Shown here: positions 32,975-41,926 of the stretch, piece after piece
How positions within the stretch are numbered: position 1 is the stretch's first letter
Layout of the letters: each line of letters begins with the position of its first letter
Assembly: GCA_028532815.1 (NCBI GenBank)
Contig: JAQQAS010000004.1
Span: 1-64,000 of the forward strand
DNA from: Pleomorphochaeta sp.
GTDB lineage: Bacteria; Spirochaetota; Spirochaetia; Sphaerochaetales; Sphaerochaetaceae
DNA: 64,000 nucleotides
Direction: 5' to 3'
Notes under the pieces: generated by a model
Databases searched by the model: none
What the model was told of the DNA's origin: nothing
What the model saw: the letters and a program-made list of their open reading frames with translations, nothing else
Translations under genes and position numbers: made by a program

Positions 32975-33780
32975 TGATTACTGTTAAAAAACTTTATTCT
33001 TTAAAAGAGAGAACTCAAGTTAGAAAATGTGCTGCAATTTTTCACCAAGCAACTACTAATAGTTTTGATAAATCTTATTTAATTGATGTTTTTAATGTAT
33101 TATATAGTGAAAAAAGTCAAAAGGTTTTAAATACAGATTATTATAATAAACTTGATAAGCTTAAATTAAAGCTAGAGAGTGAAAAAGCGGACTATGTTCT
33201 TTTTGAAGATATATCACAACTTCTTTTAAAGGCTTTAGGCAGTGAACCTTCTGATTGGGATTTTTTTGATGAAAAGGGGAATTTGAATTTAGAAAAAAGA
33301 ATTGTTTTTAATCATAATTTAATAATTGATAGAATTAGAGCTCCCTTTAATATTGGTTCTATTTTTAGAAGTAGTGATTCTTTCGGAGTTAAAAATATTA
33401 CTCTTGTTGAAGGTAGTGCAGATATTAACCATCCTAGATGTTTAAGAAGTGCTAGAGGTACAACTAAAACTGTTAATAATAGGGTTGTAGAAGAAGATTT
33501 ATTAATTGAAGAATTAAAAAAGACTAATGCTAAAGTTTTTGCCCTAGAATTAGGCGGTACAAGTATTGAGAAATTTGACTTTCCTGATGATGGAATAGCC
33601 GTTATTGGGAGTGAAGAATTTGGTGTAAGTCCTAGATTGCTTGAGCTTTGTGATAACTCTTTAGGAAGAGTATCGATACCCTTAGTTGGAACTAAGGGTT
33701 CGATAAATGTGAGTGTAGCAACAGGGATTATGTTACATTATTGGCACTTAGCTTCTAGAGGCACTAACCATTTTAAATAA
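32974..33780 (+). CDS. SpoU/TrmH-family RNA 2'-O-methyltransferase
   Basis: 268 aa. The C-terminal SPOUT domain has motif 1 RAPFNIGSIFRSSDSFG, motif 2 AVIGSEEFGVS and motif 3 IPLVGTKGSINVSVATGIML. The ~125-residue N-terminal part is not a standard L30e-like domain that I can recognise. The target RNA is not predictable, but coupling to rsmI suggests ribosome maturation. The 3' end overlaps the convergent Lon-like gene by 33 nt. Confidence 0.87.
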   Translation: MITVKKLYSLKERTQVRKCAAIFHQATTNSFDKSYLIDVFNVLYSEKSQKVLNTDYYNKLDKLKLKLESEKADYVLFEDISQLLLKALGSEPSDWDFFDEKGNLNLEKRIVFNHNLIIDRIRAPFNIGSIFRSSDSFGVKNITLVEGSADINHPRCLRSARGTTKTVNNRVVEEDLLIEELKKTNAKVFALELGGTSIEKFDFPDDGIAVIGSEEFGVSPRLLELCDNSLGRVSIPLVGTKGSINVSVATGIMLHYWHLASRGTNHFK

Positions 33781-35766
33781 TTCTTTTAAAGAATCATCAA
33801 TTTCCCTATTTAGTGTATCTAGAGGGAAGTTTCCTTTTTTTCCTCTTTCTCCAATAGCTCTATTTGTTAGAATTTGCATTCCTTCATCTATATTTTTTAC
33901 AGGATAGATGTGGAATTTTTTATTCTTTATTGCTTCTTCAACTTCATAGGATAGAATTAAATTCTTAACATTTTGAATTGGAATTATAACTCCTTGCCTT
34001 CCACTTAATCCAAGTCTCTTACAAGCATTATAAAAACCTTCAATTTTTTCATTAATTCCACCAACAGGTTGTATTATTCCCATTTGATTTACACTTCCTG
34101 TTACTGCTATATCTTGTCGTATTGGAATTTCTGCTATAGCTGATAAAAGGGCATATAATTCTGAAGAGGATGCACTATCTCCATCAACTTCTGCATAAGA
34201 CTGTTCAAAACAGATTCCAGCATATATAGAAAGGGGGAAGGTTCTAGCATAATGTTTTCTTAGATAACCTTCTAAAATAAGGAGCCCTTTATCATGTATC
34301 TCACCAGATAATCCAGCTTCATGTTCAATGTTAACAATTCCTTCACTACCTGGAGCAACTGTTGCTGTAATTACTGTTGGAAGTCCAAATGATGCAGCGC
34401 CTCTATCTATTACTGCAAGTCCATTTACCACACCAACTTTAGCACCAGTTAATGAAATTAACATTTCTCCTCTTTCAATTTCTTGGCTTATTTTACTCTC
34501 AATTAAAGAAACTGTATAATCTCTTTCTTCTAAAGCTTTTCTTACAGCTTCTTCATCAATTATTTCTTTTTTGAGATTTTTTGCCCACCAATTTGATTCA
34601 ACAAGAAGATCTGTTAGCTGTGAAAATTGTGTTGTTAATTCACTTCTATGTTCACAAAACCAAGCACTATATCTCAATATTGCTTTTTTACCAGATTCAT
34701 CTAGCTTATATAAATTATTAGATATAGAAAATTTATCTAAGTAAGCTAAGGTTAGTCCTATGTTTTTTAAATTTAAATCCATGGAGTAATCAAATTGAGC
34801 AGATATTTTAAAATGTTTTAAAAATTGCTCATCAATTTCACTTAATTTATTATATATCTCTTCATTTCCTATTAAGATAACCTTAATTGGAAGTCTTGGA
34901 ACTTCTGCACGAATATTCCTGTCTTTTAATATTCCTTTTGGAGAGTAACTATCATGTTTTAGGCGAAGTTTATTTGAATCAAGATACTTTTTCAAAGCTT
35001 CCCATAAACCATCAACTTGTAATAGTTCTCCTGCATATAATACTAATACACCTCCACAAGATTCTAAAATTGACCCTGCTTTTATTCTTTGATATGGAAG
35101 AAGAGACTCATCCTTTTTGTCATCAATTCCTCCAAAAAGAGTTGCAAATGATGGATGGTTTTCAATTACAAAAGGTCTTCTTTTTTTAAATTGATTGTCT
35201 ATTACTAAATTAACACCATATCTTGCTGTTATGTCATTATCACAAAGAATAGATATTGATTTTAAATCTTTTTTAATTAAAGAAAGATGTTCTTGAATTC
35301 CTGTATTTTTTTTATATTCTTCTTTTAGTAATTCTATGTCTTTAATTGCAATATCTATTGCATTCTCTTTATCATTTTTTAAAGTATCTTTTAATTTTAA
35401 ATTAAATTTGTCTAAACTGTTTTTATACTTCTTACCAAGACCTCTTTCAAGTATTAGAGCTCGTGGGTTGTCACTATTTATAAAGTTATGGATATATGCA
35501 ATATCTTTAATGTTTGATAAATCTTTAGAAAGAGAAGATTCAACTGCCTCAATAGCCGATAATCTTCCAGTTCCACTATCTCCTGAGATGAAAATATTAT
35601 ATCCCCAGCGATCAACATTTAGCCCCATTTCTAGTGCTTTAATTGCTCTAGGTTGTCCAATTATTTCATCATCTTTAAGTTCAATTATTTCTTTAGGAAG
35701 TGTATCCACTTTAAAGGACGCTTCTTCAAAAGATAATTCTTTTATGTTTATTTTATGTTCTGCCAT
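33748..35766 (-). CDS. Lon-like AAA+ serine protease (S16, AAA_32 type)
   Basis: 672 aa. An N-terminal AAA-type region with Walker-A-like GDSGTGR (62-68; Arg where Lys is usual) is interrupted by a long insertion. It is followed by an S16 peptidase domain. The catalytic dyad is Ser531 (GDSASSS) and Lys574 (GGINEK), 43 residues apart, exactly the spacing in E. coli Lon (679/722). It belongs to the LonB/YcbZ-like branch, without the Lon N-terminal substrate domain, and is cytosolic. No ribosome site; a TTGACA-N17-TATATT promoter ends 6 nt before the ATG. Confidence 0.88.
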   Translation of the reverse strand: MAEHKINIKELSFEEASFKVDTLPKEIIELKDDEIIGQPRAIKALEMGLNVDRWGYNIFISGDSGTGRLSAIEAVESSLSKDLSNIKDIAYIHNFINSDNPRALILERGLGKKYKNSLDKFNLKLKDTLKNDKENAIDIAIKDIELLKEEYKKNTGIQEHLSLIKKDLKSISILCDNDITARYGVNLVIDNQFKKRRPFVIENHPSFATLFGGIDDKKDESLLPYQRIKAGSILESCGGVLVLYAGELLQVDGLWEALKKYLDSNKLRLKHDSYSPKGILKDRNIRAEVPRLPIKVILIGNEEIYNKLSEIDEQFLKHFKISAQFDYSMDLNLKNIGLTLAYLDKFSISNNLYKLDESGKKAILRYSAWFCEHRSELTTQFSQLTDLLVESNWWAKNLKKEIIDEEAVRKALEERDYTVSLIESKISQEIERGEMLISLTGAKVGVVNGLAVIDRGAASFGLPTVITATVAPGSEGIVNIEHEAGLSGEIHDKGLLILEGYLRKHYARTFPLSIYAGICFEQSYAEVDGDSASSSELYALLSAIAEIPIRQDIAVTGSVNQMGIIQPVGGINEKIEGFYNACKRLGLSGRQGVIIPIQNVKNLILSYEVEEAIKNKKFHIYPVKNIDEGMQILTNRAIGERGKKGNFPLDTLNREIDDSLKELFKMVSASRS

Positions 35767-35772
35767 GTGGAA

Positions 35773-35801
35773 AATATAAAGTGGTGGAAAATCCCTGTCA
35801 A
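35773..35801 (-). promoter_or_regulatory. predicted promoter giving leaderless Lon-like mRNA
   Basis: Minus strand TTGACA (35801-35796), 17-nt spacer, TATATT (35778-35773), 6 nt to ATG 35766. This is the best-matched promoter of the leaderless set. Confidence 0.65.
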
Positions 35802-35813
35802 CTCTATTATAAT
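35785..35813 (+). promoter_or_regulatory. predicted nif3 promoter, overlapping the Lon-like promoter
   Basis: TGGAAA (35785-35790), 17-nt spacer, TATAAT (35808-35813), 7 nt to ATG 35821. It shares sequence with the divergent promoter, so the two should compete. Confidence 0.5.
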
Positions 35814-35820
35814 GGTTTTT

Positions 35821-36573
35821 ATGAAACGAAATGATTTAACTCACTATTTAGATAGTTATTTAGAAATAGATAAATATAAAAACATAGATATATCTTTAAA
35901 TGGACTTCAAGTTGGTTCAGATAATAGGGATATAAAAACTATAGTTTTTGCAGTAGATGCATGTTTAGATACAATTAATAAAGCAATTGAATCTAAAGCT
36001 GATTTTATGATTGTCCATCATGGATTGTATTGGGGATCCCCCATACCTATTAAAGATAATTTTTATAAGAAAATAAAATTGTTGATGGATAATAATATTG
36101 ATTTATATGCTGCTCACCTTCCTTTAGATGCTCATCTTGAAGTTGGGAATAATAAAGCTATGGCTACGCAATTAAATCTAGTCAATGTTATGTCTTCTTT
36201 TAATTATAAAGGGGAAAATATTGGTGTTGTAGGAAATTTACAAAAACCTAAAACTATAAAAGAAATTTCTGATATTTTAAATTTTACGAATCCAATTATT
36301 TTAGACTTCTGTGATGAAGAAATTAAAAGAATTGCTTTAGTAAGTGGTGAAGGTGCTCATGATATTCATGAAGCTAAGGCTTTAGGTGCTCAACTATTAA
36401 TTACAGGTGAGCCAAGACATAGTGAATTTCACTTTTGTAAAGAAGAGAAGATATCGATGCTCTGTGGTGGCCATTACGAAAGTGAAACATATGGTGTTAA
36501 AGCTTTAGCTGTTAAACTTAGCAAAAGATATAAAGTTTTAATTAAATTTATTGATGTGCCTACTGGCTTATAG
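35821..36573 (+). CDS. Nif3-like dinuclear metal protein (GTP cyclohydrolase I type 2 family)
   Basis: 250-aa Nif3/YbgI protein. Metal-binding residues are in VHHGLYWG, HLPLDAHLEVGNN and GGHYESETYG near the C-terminus. Family members form toroidal hexamers; their function is unclear despite the GTP cyclohydrolase name. The open frame extends 22 codons upstream (35755), but ATG 35821 matches the family start and the leaderless promoter. It is followed by lspA after 9 nt. Confidence 0.87.
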   Translation: MKRNDLTHYLDSYLEIDKYKNIDISLNGLQVGSDNRDIKTIVFAVDACLDTINKAIESKADFMIVHHGLYWGSPIPIKDNFYKKIKLLMDNNIDLYAAHLPLDAHLEVGNNKAMATQLNLVNVMSSFNYKGENIGVVGNLQKPKTIKEISDILNFTNPIILDFCDEEIKRIALVSGEGAHDIHEAKALGAQLLITGEPRHSEFHFCKEEKISMLCGGHYESETYGVKALAVKLSKRYKVLIKFIDVPTGL

Positions 36574-36582
36574 GAAAAAATA

Positions 36583-37101
36583 GTGAAAAAGTATAAACAT
36601 CTTTTATTATCTGTATTTATTGTAATAGTTGATCAAATTTCTAAAAGCTTCATTGTAGCTAATGTTAAATTAAATACTATAGGTTATTCTTTTTTTAATG
36701 ATTTCTTGCAGATTATTCATGTTAGAAATAATGCTGTTGCTTTTAGTTTAGGGACTTCTTTATCGCTTCCTATTCGTACAGTTTTATTTATCTTCTTACC
36801 AATTGTTGTTTTGATTTATATTTTTTATTTAATGTATTATGAAAAAGAATTACAAATTACTAATTTTCAACGTTGGTTATTAGCGGGATTTATTGGTGGT
36901 GGTTTAGGAAATTTAATCGATAGAATTTTCCGTTCTTTTCAAGTTGTAGATTTTATGAGTAATAAAGTATATGGTTTATTTGGTTTAGAGAGATGGCCAA
37001 CTTGGAATTTTGCAGATGCTAGTGTTGTTGTTTGTGGAGTTTTAATGTTAATTAGTATAATTTATGGCTATGTAAAGAATAACAAAAAAGCAATAAAGTA
37101 A
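36583..37101 (+). CDS. lspA: lipoprotein signal peptidase II
   Basis: 172-aa, four-helix membrane aspartyl protease. It has VDQISKSFIV near the N-terminus, RNNAVAFSLG, GGGLGNLIDRIF (catalytic Asp) and WNFADASVVV (second catalytic Asp). It cleaves prolipoproteins after diacylglyceryl transfer and is needed for the many lipoproteins of spirochaetes. The start is GTG with AGGA upstream. Confidence 0.93.
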   Translation: MKKYKHLLLSVFIVIVDQISKSFIVANVKLNTIGYSFFNDFLQIIHVRNNAVAFSLGTSLSLPIRTVLFIFLPIVVLIYIFYLMYYEKELQITNFQRWLLAGFIGGGLGNLIDRIFRSFQVVDFMSNKVYGLFGLERWPTWNFADASVVVCGVLMLISIIYGYVKNNKKAIK

Positions 37102-37106
37102 TTTTA

Positions 37107-37135
37107 TTGATGAAAAATTTTTGATATGATAATAT
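37107..37135 (+). promoter_or_regulatory. predicted promoter before the small membrane protein
   Basis: TTGATG (37107-37112), 17-nt spacer, TAATAT (37130-37135). Leader of about 15 nt containing GAGGA. Confidence 0.5.
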
Positions 37136-37155
37136 TTTTATAGAATGAGGAATTT

Positions 37156-37434
37156 ATGAGTAAACAATCGAATACAGCAATATTTATTTTAATTGCTACT
37201 GTTGTGAATATTGTAATTATGTTCGCTATTTTTATTTTAGTTTTTGTAGTAGCTGGATTGCTTTTTGATTTAAATGGTAACTTAGGTGTTATTGTTTTAG
37301 GACTATCATTTGTTATTTCAATCGGTGGTAGTATTTTTATATATTCAAAGTTGGTTAATTGGGCTGTTGTCAAATTCGATTTAGAAGAAAAATTAGTTCC
37401 CATTTTTTCCAGAAGGAAAGGTCGTAAAAAATAA
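37156..37434 (+). CDS. small two-helix membrane protein
   Basis: 92 aa with two hydrophobic helices (about 8-36 and 43-65) and a basic C-terminus ending RRKGRKK, probably cytoplasmic. Not recognised. GAGGA precedes the ATG. The stop overlaps the start of the GH43-like gene by one base, so they form an operon. Confidence 0.6.
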   Translation: MSKQSNTAIFILIATVVNIVIMFAIFILVFVVAGLLFDLNGNLGVIVLGLSFVISIGGSIFIYSKLVNWAVVKFDLEEKLVPIFSRRKGRKK

Positions 37435-38474
37435 TGAGAGTCCAATCCATACAAACTTTTAATAGTTTAAGTTGGTATCCATTTACAGAAGAGCCTATTT
37501 TAGATGCAACTCTATTTACCCCTCGTCTTTGTGATCCAACTTTTATAATGCCAGAAGATTCCCCTGATAATACTTGGCATCTTTTTGCACATAACTGGAT
37601 TGGTATTCAACATTATACAAGTAATAATGGCTTAGATTGGACTTCAGCAAAAATGATTGAGCTTAGAGGTCACTCTCCCTTTATCTTTTTTAATAAAGGG
37701 TTATGGTATTTGATTTATGAAAAACATGATTCAACTCCCGATAGTTTAGAATGGCAAGAAATAACGGGCAAAAACAGAAGACTTTCTAGGAGCAGAATAG
37801 AAATTTGTCATACTGAAGATATGGTAAATTTCAGTAAACCACAAGTATTATTAGATAGTGAGGATGTTCCTTTTGCAAAAGATAGGTTACAAAGAGCTAG
37901 ATTATCTAGACCTCAGTTATTTTATGATGAAAAATATGGTTATAGATTGTTTTTTGGAGCTTCTCATATCTTAATGAAAGATACTAAGCAAAAAGCTTCT
38001 CTTTATTTTGCCATGGCAAGCTCTAAATCCTTATTAGGTCCATATGAGGTTGCAAATGATAATAAGCCTCTAATTTCTCCTGATGCTGATGATAAATATA
38101 GGAATCTTGCTACTGGAAGTATTAGAATACTTCCAACAAAAAATAATGGATATATTGCATTTGAATGTGCTTTCGGTTGGGATAAAGAAAATAAAAAAAG
38201 TGTAAGTGCCTTAATTCAGTTAGAGAGTAAAGATGGAATAATTTGGAAACAGTCAAATAAAAAGCCTTTGATTACTTTGCCTAAAACTGGTTGGGCTTCA
38301 AGATATGTTACTAGTTGTGATATTCGATATATGAAAGATGATTATTGCTTTTATTGTTATTTCTCAGCAAATGCTAGAGTAAAATTTGGACCTTTTTCAT
38401 ATGTAAAAGAGTCTTTAGGTCTTCTATTAGGAAAAGATCCATTACCAAGAAAAGTATTTGAAGATTCCTTATAA
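37434..38474 (+). CDS. five-bladed beta-propeller glycosidase-like protein (GH43/GH32 clan)
   Basis: 346 aa without signal peptide. Repeated blade-like segments contain the acidic CDPTFIMPED near the N-terminus, WHLFAHNWIGIQHYTS, GHSPFIFF and LSRPQLFYDEKYGYRLFFGAS. This suits a GH43-like propeller, with the first Asp as candidate general base. The other catalytic acids cannot be assigned with confidence. It probably acts on a short intracellular oligosaccharide, or is a non-catalytic relative. Confidence 0.55.
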   Translation: MRVQSIQTFNSLSWYPFTEEPILDATLFTPRLCDPTFIMPEDSPDNTWHLFAHNWIGIQHYTSNNGLDWTSAKMIELRGHSPFIFFNKGLWYLIYEKHDSTPDSLEWQEITGKNRRLSRSRIEICHTEDMVNFSKPQVLLDSEDVPFAKDRLQRARLSRPQLFYDEKYGYRLFFGASHILMKDTKQKASLYFAMASSKSLLGPYEVANDNKPLISPDADDKYRNLATGSIRILPTKNNGYIAFECAFGWDKENKKSVSALIQLESKDGIIWKQSNKKPLITLPKTGWASRYVTSCDIRYMKDDYCFYCYFSANARVKFGPFSYVKESLGLLLGKDPLPRKVFEDSL

Positions 38475-39533
38475 TACTTTTATTGAGCTTTTTTTCTTTT
38501 TAGCTTGTTTTCTTTCTTTTTCTATTTCTTTCTTCATTTTCTTTTTAGTCATTAACTTTATTTTAGAGAGACTTTTCCCATTAACAAATTGAGAGACTGC
38601 ACATTCTGCCTCTTCATTTCCTTTAGCCATTGGAAAATTTAAAAAACTATGATATGCATCTTTAACTTCAAGATAATTGACTGGAGTATCTGCAGATGCA
38701 AGGGCATCAGCATATAGCATTCCATCATCTCTAAGTGGATCAATTTCTGCACTAATAATTAGTGTTTGTGGCAATCTAGAATGATCCTTTGCTAACAAAG
38801 GTGAAAAATTTGGATTTAATAAGTCCTTTGGTTCAGACTGATACTGTTCAATAAAGAAACTTATTTCTGATTTACTAATAGTTGGTGTATTCGCATATTT
38901 TTCATAGCTATCTGTTCTCATTCTAGCATCAGTTATTGGATAGAATAATATTTGTCCAGCAATTTTAGGCCCTTTTCTATCCCTTGCTAATCTTGAAGCA
39001 CCTGCACAAAGATTTCCTCCTGCAGAATCTCCCATTAAGAATATTCGATCGGGATCAACTCTCCAATATCTAGCACCATTTGATGCCCATATTAGGGTGC
39101 TATAACAGTCTTCTAAAGCAGTGGGAAATTTGAATCTAGGTGCTAATCTATAATCAACAGATAAGACTCTAACTTTTGCAACTTCAGTAATTCTTGAACA
39201 ATAATATGAATATAATTCCATATTACCCCAAATCCAACCACCACCATGGAAGAATATTATTAAAGGTGTTAACCCTCCATGGTCTACATTATTTTCTTTT
39301 TCAAATAAATATCCAGTTACAGCACCACCTTCGACAGGGATGATAAATGTTTTTTTGGATACATTTTTTGTATGCTTTTTTAATGCTCTTTTAACCCAAA
39401 AGTTATTTGGTAATGTATCATCATTTAATTGGTCTATCTTTTGCTGTGTTAAACTTTTAAAATCTGAAACATTTTTATTCTTTTTAATAACTTTTATAAG
39501 TTTATTTAACTTCCTATCCGTTTTATCACTCAT
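38469..39533 (-). CDS. alpha/beta hydrolase, hormone-sensitive-lipase family
   Basis: 354 aa. HSL-family esterase motifs are FFHGGGWIWG (oxyanion hole), GDSAGGN (nucleophile Ser), DPLRDDG (Asp) and AYHSFLN (His), giving the full triad. There is no signal peptide. The C-terminus is a very basic tail (KKKMKKEIEKERKQAKKKK), unusual for the family. No ribosome site; the -10 TAATAT ends 7 nt before ATG 39533. It overlaps the GH43-like gene by 6 nt at the 3' end. Confidence 0.85.
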   Translation of the reverse strand: MSDKTDRKLNKLIKVIKKNKNVSDFKSLTQQKIDQLNDDTLPNNFWVKRALKKHTKNVSKKTFIIPVEGGAVTGYLFEKENNVDHGGLTPLIIFFHGGGWIWGNMELYSYYCSRITEVAKVRVLSVDYRLAPRFKFPTALEDCYSTLIWASNGARYWRVDPDRIFLMGDSAGGNLCAGASRLARDRKGPKIAGQILFYPITDARMRTDSYEKYANTPTISKSEISFFIEQYQSEPKDLLNPNFSPLLAKDHSRLPQTLIISAEIDPLRDDGMLYADALASADTPVNYLEVKDAYHSFLNFPMAKGNEEAECAVSQFVNGKSLSKIKLMTKKKMKKEIEKERKQAKKKKSSIKVL

Positions 39534-39540
39534 AGAGATT

Positions 39541-39569
39541 ATATTACTTCAACAATTATACTAAGGCAA
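39541..39569 (-). promoter_or_regulatory. predicted promoter giving leaderless esterase mRNA
   Basis: Minus strand TTGCCT (39569-39564), 17-nt spacer, TAATAT (39546-39541), 7 nt to the ATG. Confidence 0.45.
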
Positions 39570-39707
39570 GTATTGATGAATAATTATGAAATTTTTATAC
39601 AAAAATAAACAAATAGGCGAACTTCGTAAAAAAAATAATTATTATTTTCAAAAAAATGTAATAATTGGGTAAGATATGAGCATTTTGTACAAATTCTTTA
39701 GCAGATA

Positions 39708-39735
39708 TTGCAATTTGGAGAAAAAGATTTATACT
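39708..39735 (+). promoter_or_regulatory. predicted promoter giving leaderless DUF4954 mRNA
   Basis: TTGCAA (39708-39713), 16-nt spacer, TATACT (39730-39735), 7 nt to ATG 39743. The TTGCAA lies close to a GGAG, but that is 25 nt from the start. Confidence 0.45.
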
Positions 39736-39742
39736 ATTTCCT

Positions 39743-41905
39743 ATGAGTAATGTAATTTTAATGGATAATAAAAAGCTAGGTGATAGTTTTCTTGAAGATA
39801 AATATCTTGAAGAAAATCAATCTGAATTTTATCAAAGAGAAAAACAAGTTGGAGATAAAGGATGGAGACAACTTACTAGTGATGAGATAAAAATACTTAT
39901 TAATAATGGTAATTATTCTTCTTGTTGGGATAAGGTTTTAGTAAGAGACCCTTTCACACCAACTTTGATTTTTAGATCTAGCTTTTTTGGTTTAGTTAGA
40001 ATTGGTAAAATTGAAAAAGGTTTATTAAAATATCATGACTTTGCTATGTCTCAAGGAATTTATGATAGTTTTATTATTAGCTGTGATATTGGAGATAATT
40101 GTGCAATAAGTAAATGTCATTATTTAAGTCATTATATTATTAAAGATAGGGTAATCCTTCATCAAATAGATGAAATGCAAACAACCAATCATGCTAAGTT
40201 TGGTGTTGGTATTATAAAAGAAGGTGAAGATGAGAGTGTTAGAGTTTCCATTGATATAATGAATGAAGCTGGGGGAAGAAAAATATATCCTTTTAAATCT
40301 ATGACTTGTGCAGATGCTTATCTTTGGGGTAGTTATAGAGCTGATTTAAAATTAATGCAAAAGTTTGATGAATTCACTAAAAAAACTATGAGCTCTAAGC
40401 GTGGTTTTTATGGTGTTGTTGAAGATGATTGTGTAATTAAGAGTTGTAGAATTATAAAAGATGTATATTTTAATACTTGTTCATATGTTAAAGGTGCTAA
40501 TAAATTAAAAAACTTAACAATTAATTCTAGTGAAGATATGCCCTCTCAAATTGGTGAAGGTGTTGAGTTAGTCAATGGAATTATTGGGGAAGGTTGTCAT
40601 ATTTTCTATGGTTGTAAAGCTGTTAGATTTGTTATGATGGATAAATCTAATTTAAAATATGGCGCTAGATTAATTAATTCTGTTTTAGGTGAAAACTCAA
40701 CAATAAGTTGTTGTGAAGTTTTAAATAATTTAGTTTTTCCCTCTCACGAACAACATCATAACAATTCATTTTTAATTGCTTCTACAATTCAAGGTTTATC
40801 AAATATGGCAGCAGGTGCAAATATTGGATCGAATCATAACAGTAGAGGAGCTGATGGAGAAATCGTTGCTCAAAGAGGTTTTTGGCCAGCTCTATCAAGT
40901 ACTTTAAAACATAATTGCAAATTTGCTCCATATACTTTAATTGCAAAAGGGAACTATCCAAGCGAATTGAATATTACCTTTCCTTTCTCTTTATTAAGTG
41001 GTGAAAATAATGTAAGAAAAATTATGCCATGCTATTGGTGGATGTATAATTTATATGCTTTAGAAAGAAATAGTTTTAAAGTTAAAGCAAGAGACAGTAG
41101 AAAGGTAATTAAACAAATTGTTGAAAGTGAATACTTAGCTCCAGATACAGCTCTTTCAATAATTGAAGCTAGAAATACATTAAAGGTTTTAGTTGCTAAG
41201 GCTTATGATAATACGATAATCGATGAAAATGAGTTGCTTAAGTTAGGTTCAAAGTTATTAAATTCAGATAAATCTGTTATTGATAATTTAGATGTTGTTA
41301 GCTTTGATAGTGAAAACTCTAATATCCCTGTTAAGATATTAAAAGCTTATGAAGCTTATCATGCATATAAGCAGATGTTAATTTATTATGGAGCTAGAGA
41401 GGTAGCTTCTTGGTGTTATAAATATAATAGTACTCTTTCATCTTTACAAAATTCTATTAAAGCAGATTTAAAGCCATGGGTAAATATTGGTGGACAAATA
41501 GTAAAATTAGAATTCGTTGATAAACTTAGAGAAGATATTAATAGTGGTGTTTTAAATAGTTGGGAAGATGTTCACAATAGATATAAACAGTGGGATGAAG
41601 ATTATGAAAGAGAAAAAGTTGCAAATGCCCTAGGTGTACTTAAAGTAAGTCTTAAAGTTGATTATATTGATGAAAAAACCTGGACTATAATTAAAGAGAG
41701 AGCAAAAAACACACGGTTATACATTGAAAATCAAGTATTTGAAACACGTGTGAAGGATTATAATAACCCATTTAGATCTATTACTTTTAGAAATGATGAG
41801 GAAAGAGATATCGTACTAGGTGCTGTTGAAGAAAATTCATTCATTACAGAAAGTAAAAATATCACATCACAGTTATTTGATAAACTTGATAGTGTTGTTA
41901 TTTAA
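39743..41905 (+). CDS. DUF4954 left-handed beta-helix protein
   Basis: 720 aa. The first ~430 residues contain hexapeptide-like repeats (for example IGEGVELVNGIIGEGCHIFYG and YGARLINSVLGENSTIS) and the strongly conserved block AAGANIGSNHNSRGADGEI. The C-terminal ~280 residues are helical. DUF4954 proteins are found mainly in Bacteroidetes and spirochaetes, as far as I recall, and resemble acyl- or nucleotidyl-sugar transferases in fold. No activity is known. It is a candidate sugar-modifying enzyme, given the SMP-30 gene 20 nt downstream. Confidence 0.7.
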   Translation: MSNVILMDNKKLGDSFLEDKYLEENQSEFYQREKQVGDKGWRQLTSDEIKILINNGNYSSCWDKVLVRDPFTPTLIFRSSFFGLVRIGKIEKGLLKYHDFAMSQGIYDSFIISCDIGDNCAISKCHYLSHYIIKDRVILHQIDEMQTTNHAKFGVGIIKEGEDESVRVSIDIMNEAGGRKIYPFKSMTCADAYLWGSYRADLKLMQKFDEFTKKTMSSKRGFYGVVEDDCVIKSCRIIKDVYFNTCSYVKGANKLKNLTINSSEDMPSQIGEGVELVNGIIGEGCHIFYGCKAVRFVMMDKSNLKYGARLINSVLGENSTISCCEVLNNLVFPSHEQHHNNSFLIASTIQGLSNMAAGANIGSNHNSRGADGEIVAQRGFWPALSSTLKHNCKFAPYTLIAKGNYPSELNITFPFSLLSGENNVRKIMPCYWWMYNLYALERNSFKVKARDSRKVIKQIVESEYLAPDTALSIIEARNTLKVLVAKAYDNTIIDENELLKLGSKLLNSDKSVIDNLDVVSFDSENSNIPVKILKAYEAYHAYKQMLIYYGAREVASWCYKYNSTLSSLQNSIKADLKPWVNIGGQIVKLEFVDKLREDINSGVLNSWEDVHNRYKQWDEDYEREKVANALGVLKVSLKVDYIDEKTWTIIKERAKNTRLYIENQVFETRVKDYNNPFRSITFRNDEERDIVLGAVEENSFITESKNITSQLFDKLDSVVI

Positions 41906-41926
41906 TTTAGATTAAAAGGATTTATT

